From Comamonadaceae bacterium (GTDB lineage Bacteria; Pseudomonadota; Gammaproteobacteria; Burkholderiales; Burkholderiaceae_C), in NCBI GenBank assembly GCA_947373105.1, contig CANBWK010000021.1, positions 1-34,017 on the forward strand: 34,017 nucleotides of DNA, in the 5' to 3' direction. The position numbers and the translations under genes were made by a program. The notes under the pieces were generated by a model that worked only from the letters and a program-made list of their open reading frames with translations, had not been told where the DNA came from and did no database searches. Position 1 is the first letter of the stretch. Each line of letters starts with the position of its first letter. This document shows positions 29,850 through 34,017 of the stretch, in pieces.

Positions 29850-32137
29850 ATGCCCGATTCACACCCTCTCGCCAAGAGGATTTATCTCTGATCACAGGCA
29901 AAGGCCACTTTACTGCTGACCACAACTACCCCGGCATGTTGCACGCTTATGTGATTCGATCCATGCATGCACACGCCCGCATCACGCATCTCAATTTAGA
30001 GGCCGTGCGCGCATACCCTGGCGTGCGCTGGGTGGCAATCTCTGAGGACTTGAAAGCCTTGGGTGCCAGCACGATTGCCAACCCCGTAACCGCCAAAGGC
30101 AAAGACGGTGAAGATCAAATTCAGGCACTCATGCCCTTATTGGCTGAAGGCACGGTTCGCTTTGTAGGGCAACCAATTGCCATGGTGTTTGCCGTTTCAG
30201 CTCTTGTTGCACAAGATGCCGCCGAACTTGCTGAAATCGAATATGACGTTCTCGAAGCGAGCGTTGACCCAGAAAAAACAACGCTATCATCGTCCATTCA
30301 GTTGCATGAAAATGCGCCTCGAAATGTGTCTGTGCATTTTGCCTCTGGTGATGCAGCGCCAGTGAATGCAGCGTTTTCTAAAGCTGCTCACACCAGCCAA
30401 CTACGCGTATTGAGCCAAAGGCTGATGGGCGTTCCCATGGAGCCGCGGGCCGTTGTTGCGATCCATGATGCGGCGGCTGGCGTCACTACAGTTCACACGC
30501 CCCACCAAGGCATTTTGGGAATGCGTAATTTTTTAGCAATGGCATCAGGCGCAACGCCTGAATCATTGCGGATCGACTCTAACGATGTGGGTGGGTCATT
30601 TGGACTGCGCGGTGGAGCCTACACCGAGCATGCCGCTTTGGTCTTGGCCAGCCGTCATCTTGGCTGCGCAGTGAGCTGGGTAGGCTCTAGAAGCGAGATT
30701 TTCCTCAGCGACTGGCACGGTCGCGCCTTGATTTTGAATGGAGAGATAGCATTGGATGCCGAGGGCGGCATTTTGGCCATTCGGTTCAAGGACCGCGTGG
30801 ATGCAGGGGCTTATAACTGCATGATGAGCACCTTCATTGGTACGAGAAACATCTCTATCACGATGGGCGGTGTCTACCAGGTTCCAGCTCTGTACATGGA
30901 GTCGGAGGTGGTCTACACCAACACCACACCCGTATCAGCCTATCGCGGTGCAGGTCGTCCCGACATTGCCTATGCCATTGAGCGCTTGGTTGACTTTGCC
31001 GCAAATGAACATGGCTTCGACCCTATTGCGTTAAGACGCAAAAACTTCATTCCTGAAAACGCATTCCCCTACAAAACGGCTAACGGTAACACCATCGACA
31101 CTTGTTTAAGCGGCAAGCTGCTTGACCGCGCTCTGGAAATATCAGACTACGCTGGATTTGAAAAACGGCGTGCCCAGTCGTTGAGTCAGGGGAAATACCG
31201 GGGCATCGGTTTGTCTACATTCCTTGAAGCTTCTGGTGCAGGCAACGCACCAAAGGATCAGGCCTGGGGTGAATTCAATGCCAATGGATTTTTGTATGTT
31301 TACGGTGTCACAGGTCCTTCGGGCCAAGGCCACTCAACCTCTTTTGCCAGCATCATCGAAAAAACCTTGGGTTGGCCTGCAGACCGTGTTCGTTACGAAG
31401 CAGGTAGCGCAAATCATAAATTACTAGGCAACGGCACAGGGGGCTCACGCTCTCTTTACGGGGCCGGCAGTGCGATTGTGGCCATGTGCCGTAAGATGCT
31501 CGAATCCATCAAACCGCATGCCTCAAAGACTTTGGGCACAGGCCTTGACAAAGTTCATTTTGAAAATGGTGTTTGGATCGCTAATGGACTCAGCGCGACA
31601 ACGGCAGAAGTGATTGATGCTTTGTCTAGCGATGATAAAACTGCACTCAATGCTCTGGGCGAAGCCAGTTCAGGCTCAACATACCCCAATGGTTGTCACA
31701 TTGCTGAAGTGGAAATCGATCCTGCAACGGGTGCGACAGATTTGATTCATTACTATGCCGTGGATGACTTAGGGCAAGTCATCTCTCCTTTACTTGTTCG
31801 CGGACAAGTTCATGGCGGTGTTGTTCAAGGCTGGGGGCAAGCATTTTGTGAGCAGGTGGTGTACGACGACCAAGGCCAATTGCTGACCGGCAGCTTCATG
31901 GACTATGCCATGCCGCGTGCGGGATGCGTCCCCCATTTAACGAACGAAACCTACGAGGTGAGAACCCAACTTAACCTGTTGGGCTCCAAAGGTGTGGGCG
32001 AGTCAGGTTGCACCGGCTCTCTACCCGCATTGGCCAATGCAGTGATGAGCGCTTTGCGCCCATACGGCATTAATCAAATGGACATGCCTTTCACGGGTCC
32101 TAAAATTTGGGCTGCTTTGCAAAAAAATAAAGTCTGA
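29846..32137 (+). CDS. molybdenum hydroxylase, molybdopterin-binding large subunit (CoxL-like)
   Basis: A 763-residue catalytic subunit that hydroxylates an aromatic, heterocyclic or aldehyde carbon using water, with a molybdenum-cytosine-dinucleotide-type cofactor. It has GGSFGLRGG (249-257), the active-site loop SAYRGAGRP (364-372), a TGPSGQGHST motif, and GVGE with Glu719 as the likely catalytic base. The loop is not the AYRCSFR of true CO dehydrogenase, so CO is not the substrate. Typical homologues oxidise nicotinate, quinoline, isoquinoline or similar. Length is normal. No maturation genes (coxDEF or xdhC type) are present in the window. It is the last gene of the three-gene unit, convergent with the DadA gene. 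Confidence 0.9.
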   Translation: MNARFTPSRQEDLSLITGKGHFTADHNYPGMLHAYVIRSMHAHARITHLNLEAVRAYPGVRWVAISEDLKALGASTIANPVTAKGKDGEDQIQALMPLLAEGTVRFVGQPIAMVFAVSALVAQDAAELAEIEYDVLEASVDPEKTTLSSSIQLHENAPRNVSVHFASGDAAPVNAAFSKAAHTSQLRVLSQRLMGVPMEPRAVVAIHDAAAGVTTVHTPHQGILGMRNFLAMASGATPESLRIDSNDVGGSFGLRGGAYTEHAALVLASRHLGCAVSWVGSRSEIFLSDWHGRALILNGEIALDAEGGILAIRFKDRVDAGAYNCMMSTFIGTRNISITMGGVYQVPALYMESEVVYTNTTPVSAYRGAGRPDIAYAIERLVDFAANEHGFDPIALRRKNFIPENAFPYKTANGNTIDTCLSGKLLDRALEISDYAGFEKRRAQSLSQGKYRGIGLSTFLEASGAGNAPKDQAWGEFNANGFLYVYGVTGPSGQGHSTSFASIIEKTLGWPADRVRYEAGSANHKLLGNGTGGSRSLYGAGSAIVAMCRKMLESIKPHASKTLGTGLDKVHFENGVWIANGLSATTAEVIDALSSDDKTALNALGEASSGSTYPNGCHIAEVEIDPATGATDLIHYYAVDDLGQVISPLLVRGQVHGGVVQGWGQAFCEQVVYDDQGQLLTGSFMDYAMPRAGCVPHLTNETYEVRTQLNLLGSKGVGESGCTGSLPALANAVMSALRPYGINQMDMPFTGPKIWAALQKNKV

Positions 32138-32186
32138 ACTGCCAATTTTTTAGTCTTGAATGACTAACGGCGGATCGGGTCAGTTG

Positions 32187-33407
32187 TTAGTGAACCAGTG
32201 AAGCGAGCTGCACTGCGGAACCAAACGCTAAAGTAAGTCCAAGTCCGCCGTGGCCTGTATTGAAAAGCAAATTTTCGGGGGCATCTGCTCTTTTCCCAAT
32301 AACAGGTACTCCGGTTGGTGTCGCTGGCCGCAATCCAGCCCAAGCTTGTGATACAGGACAAGCTTTTAGCCCGGGGAAAAGGTCGTGTGTTGTCGCAATT
32401 AATTTCGCAACGGCATGTCTGTCAATGCTTGCATCGTATCCAACAATCTCTGCCATTCCAGCAACACGCAAACGCGGCCCCAAGCGTGCAAAAACAATTT
32501 TTCTAGAAGCATCTGTGATATTGACTTGGGGAGCAGAATTTTGCGCAAAATCTGACTGCGACAAATCGACAGTGACGCTATAACCTTTGATCGGATAAAT
32601 AGGCAGCGACACGTTCACAGACCGAGCCAAACGCGCACTTGAAGAACCGCATGCAAGAACAAAAAAATCAGCTTCAATTGAATCTGACTTGGTAAGAGCT
32701 TCTGTGACTCGCGTTCCGCTCAACGTGAATCGAAGTACGTCATGACCCAACACAAACTGAACGCCCCTAGCACGCAAAATATTTTCAAGACTCGTGCACA
32801 GTTTTAAGGTATCTATTGCGCATTCTGAAGCGGTGTAGATACCGCCCACAATTTGACGCTCATACTGCGCTAAGGCGGGTTCAATTTGGATACAGTTAAA
32901 AGACTCAAGGGCTTGCTGCTCACAACCCATTGAGGCTTGAAGCCGCATTTGTTTTTGAGCAGCTGAAAATGATTTTTGCGAAGAGTAGAGAACAAGTTTA
33001 CCTGTATTCGAAAAATCACAATCAATTTTTTCGCGCGCCCGCATAGCATCCAGACTGGCTCTACTGAGTCCGGCTAAAGCGAGCAAATTAGCGGTTGATC
33101 TTGCGGACTGACTTCGATTACAAGCAGCTAAAAATGAAAATAACCAAAGCCATTGCTGAGAATCCCACTGAGGCCTCCACTTCAGAGGTGATTGTGCCGA
33201 AAACAAAAGTTCTGGCAATTGAGCCCAGATAGATGGATCGGCCAAGGGCTGAACATAGCTGTAACTCAGTTGAGCGCCATTGTTACCACTGGCCCCTGAG
33301 CCAACTTGCTCAGCACTGTCAACAACAGTGACCTTAAAGCCCCTTTGGTTCAGCTCATAAGCTGTACTCAAACCAACGATACCAGCCCCCAAAACACATA
33401 CGTGCAT
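32187..33407 (-). CDS. D-amino-acid dehydrogenase (DadA-like)
   Basis: A 406-residue flavoprotein of the DadA family, oxidising D-amino acids to 2-oxoacids and ammonia at the inner membrane face. The FAD-binding GAGIVG (7-12) is followed by ASGNNGAQLSYSYVQPL, the DadA-specific segment after the Rossmann fold. The C-terminal half has GLRPATPTGVPVIGK and FNTGHGGLGLTLAFGSA, the flavin-side motifs of the family. It starts eight bases after the stop of the TRAP permease gene, so the pair is co-transcribed. Uptake of a D- or N-substituted amino acid followed by oxidation is a reasonable inference. The gene is distinct from the flavoprotein at 7818-9053, which lacks the DadA segment in this form. 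Confidence 0.88.
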   Translation of the reverse strand: MHVCVLGAGIVGLSTAYELNQRGFKVTVVDSAEQVGSGASGNNGAQLSYSYVQPLADPSIWAQLPELLFSAQSPLKWRPQWDSQQWLWLFSFLAACNRSQSARSTANLLALAGLSRASLDAMRAREKIDCDFSNTGKLVLYSSQKSFSAAQKQMRLQASMGCEQQALESFNCIQIEPALAQYERQIVGGIYTASECAIDTLKLCTSLENILRARGVQFVLGHDVLRFTLSGTRVTEALTKSDSIEADFFVLACGSSSARLARSVNVSLPIYPIKGYSVTVDLSQSDFAQNSAPQVNITDASRKIVFARLGPRLRVAGMAEIVGYDASIDRHAVAKLIATTHDLFPGLKACPVSQAWAGLRPATPTGVPVIGKRADAPENLLFNTGHGGLGLTLAFGSAVQLASLVH

Positions 33408-33415
33408 TTCAAGGC

Positions 33416-34017
33416 CTATTTATGGAAGGTTTTGATCCGTTGACCCTGCATCCGCCAAACTAAGACACTTAAAAGCAATGCTGGTAAAAACACCCAGTAC
33501 TGGGATGGCCGATCTGGGTTTGGTAATTTGAGTTCTTGAATCTTATAGCCCTGCTCTAATCCTAACTTTTTAGCTCGACTTCCGAACTTAACGTTGGCAA
33601 CTTCGAACTCCGCACCTTGTTGCATCAAAGTGACACCAGCTTCTCTTAAACGCTCGCGACCAGAAGCCCCTTTGCCCATAGGAATGGCCACAGTTTTTGT
33701 TTGCATATTGCCATCGATATTTTCACCAGCAATTCCGACAACAAGCCATTCATCTTCGAGCAGAGTATCGGCAATCTTATAAATATCGGCAGCTGGAGCG
33801 CTGACGTACTTTGGGGCAAATTGGTCAATCATCCAATCGGGGCGAAAGAACAAAAAGGTCGCCACCAACAAAAGGCCTACTTCCGGCCAGGTACAGCGTG
33901 TTCGGAACCATTTCATGGTGGCGGCAGCAAAAAGCAAGGAGGCAATAGTTCCGGTGACACAAACCAGTACAACCTCAACCCACGAGCCGACGCCAATCAA
34001 AAGAAGTTGGGGATTGA
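33416..34017 (-). CDS. TRAP transporter fused permease, C-terminal part with DUF3394 (cut by window end)
   Basis: The C-terminal portion of a 4TM/12TM fused TRAP permease of the inner membrane. The frame stays open to the last base (a TTG at 34000 is not the real start), so the N-terminal part lies outside. Visible are a transmembrane helix with the TIASLLFAAAT motif, a second helix (VGLLLVATFLFFRPDWMID), and a periplasmic or cytoplasmic domain of the DUF3394 type. That domain ends in a PDZ-like stretch (NVKFGSRAKKLGLEQG) and a last helix (WVFLPALLLSVLVW). This DUF3394 tail is typical of TRAP permeases of the amino-acid/dicarboxylate type. It precedes DadA by eight bases, which suggests amino-acid-like transport. 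Confidence 0.88.
   Translation of the reverse strand, partial: NPQLLLIGVGSWVEVVLVCVTGTIASLLFAAATMKWFRTRCTWPEVGLLLVATFLFFRPDWMIDQFAPKYVSAPAADIYKIADTLLEDEWLVVGIAGENIDGNMQTKTVAIPMGKGASGRERLREAGVTLMQQGAEFEVANVKFGSRAKKLGLEQGYKIQELKLPNPDRPSQYWVFLPALLLSVLVWRMQGQRIKTFHK

Noticed and set aside
29846-32137. aerobic carbon monoxide dehydrogenase large subunit
   Set aside because: The gene order fits coxMSL, but the active-site loop AYRGAG lacks the Cys of AYRCSFR.
32150-32167. TTAGTC/GACTAA hairpin between the convergent large-subunit and DadA genes as a terminator
   Set aside because: It has a six-base, AT-rich stem and no T-run after it on either strand.
1-34017. mobile elements, CRISPR arrays, tRNA or rRNA genes
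   Set aside because: No transposase, integrase, spaced direct repeats, cloverleaf-like sequence or rRNA stretch was recognised on either strand.

Overview
The window looks like a chromosomal stretch from a betaproteobacterium of the order Burkholderiales, probably Comamonadaceae-like (the Limnohabitans/Rhodoferax/Polaromonas type). This is inferred from five Bug/TctC-type periplasmic receptors, two pairs of heteromeric acyl-CoA dehydrogenases, two family III CoA-transferases, and the style of the kup, HU and DUF4337 genes. No rRNA, tRNA, CRISPR array, insertion sequence or phage gene was seen. No gap between genes exceeds about 250 bases.

Layout. (1) 1-1909: the 3' end of a kup potassium transporter, a DUF4337 membrane protein, and a TPR/glycine-rich membrane protein closed by a strong terminator. 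(2) 1948-5757: a ThDP-dependent decarboxylase of the benzoylformate decarboxylase type on the plus strand, facing two Bug receptors on the minus strand. (3) 5824-12337, minus strand: a heteromeric acyl-CoA dehydrogenase pair and an SDR dehydrogenase, then a D-amino-acid-dehydrogenase-like flavoprotein followed immediately by an unusual hydantoinase protein (a fragment of the A subunit fused to a whole B subunit). (4) 12506-14612: an HU gene with its own promoter and terminator, another Bug receptor, and a small secreted protein made of six 16-residue repeats. (5) 14648-18101: a zinc alcohol dehydrogenase, an MFS transporter and an iron-type alcohol dehydrogenase. (6) 18257-27104, plus strand: an eight-gene catabolic operon with three ATGA stop/start overlaps (two-subunit acyl-CoA dehydrogenase, Bug receptor, dienoyl-CoA-reductase-like SDR, CoA-transferase, enoyl-CoA-hydratase-like protein, D-aminoacylase-type amidohydrolase, second Bug receptor). 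(7) 27107-28306: a second CoA-transferase on the minus strand. (8) 28553-32137: a three-subunit molybdenum hydroxylase in the order FAD, Fe-S, Mo. (9) 32187-34017, minus strand: a DadA-like D-amino-acid dehydrogenase behind the C-terminus of a TRAP permease that runs off the window.

How the genes may work together (inference). This is an accessory catabolic region for taking up small organic acids and amides and degrading them through CoA thioesters. Receptors bind the substrate, CoA-transferases activate it, and dehydrogenases, hydratase-like proteins and SDRs carry out beta-oxidation-like steps. A second theme is D-amino-acid or cyclic/N-acyl amide chemistry: the hydantoinase fusion, the N-acyl-D-amino-acid deacylase-type enzyme, two D-amino-acid dehydrogenase-like flavoproteins and a TRAP permease. 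No transcriptional regulator and no TctA/TctB permease is encoded in the window. The least ordinary items are the truncated HyuA-HyuB fusion, the large imperfect hairpin upstream of the eight-gene operon, and several enzymes lacking a family-typical catalytic residue.
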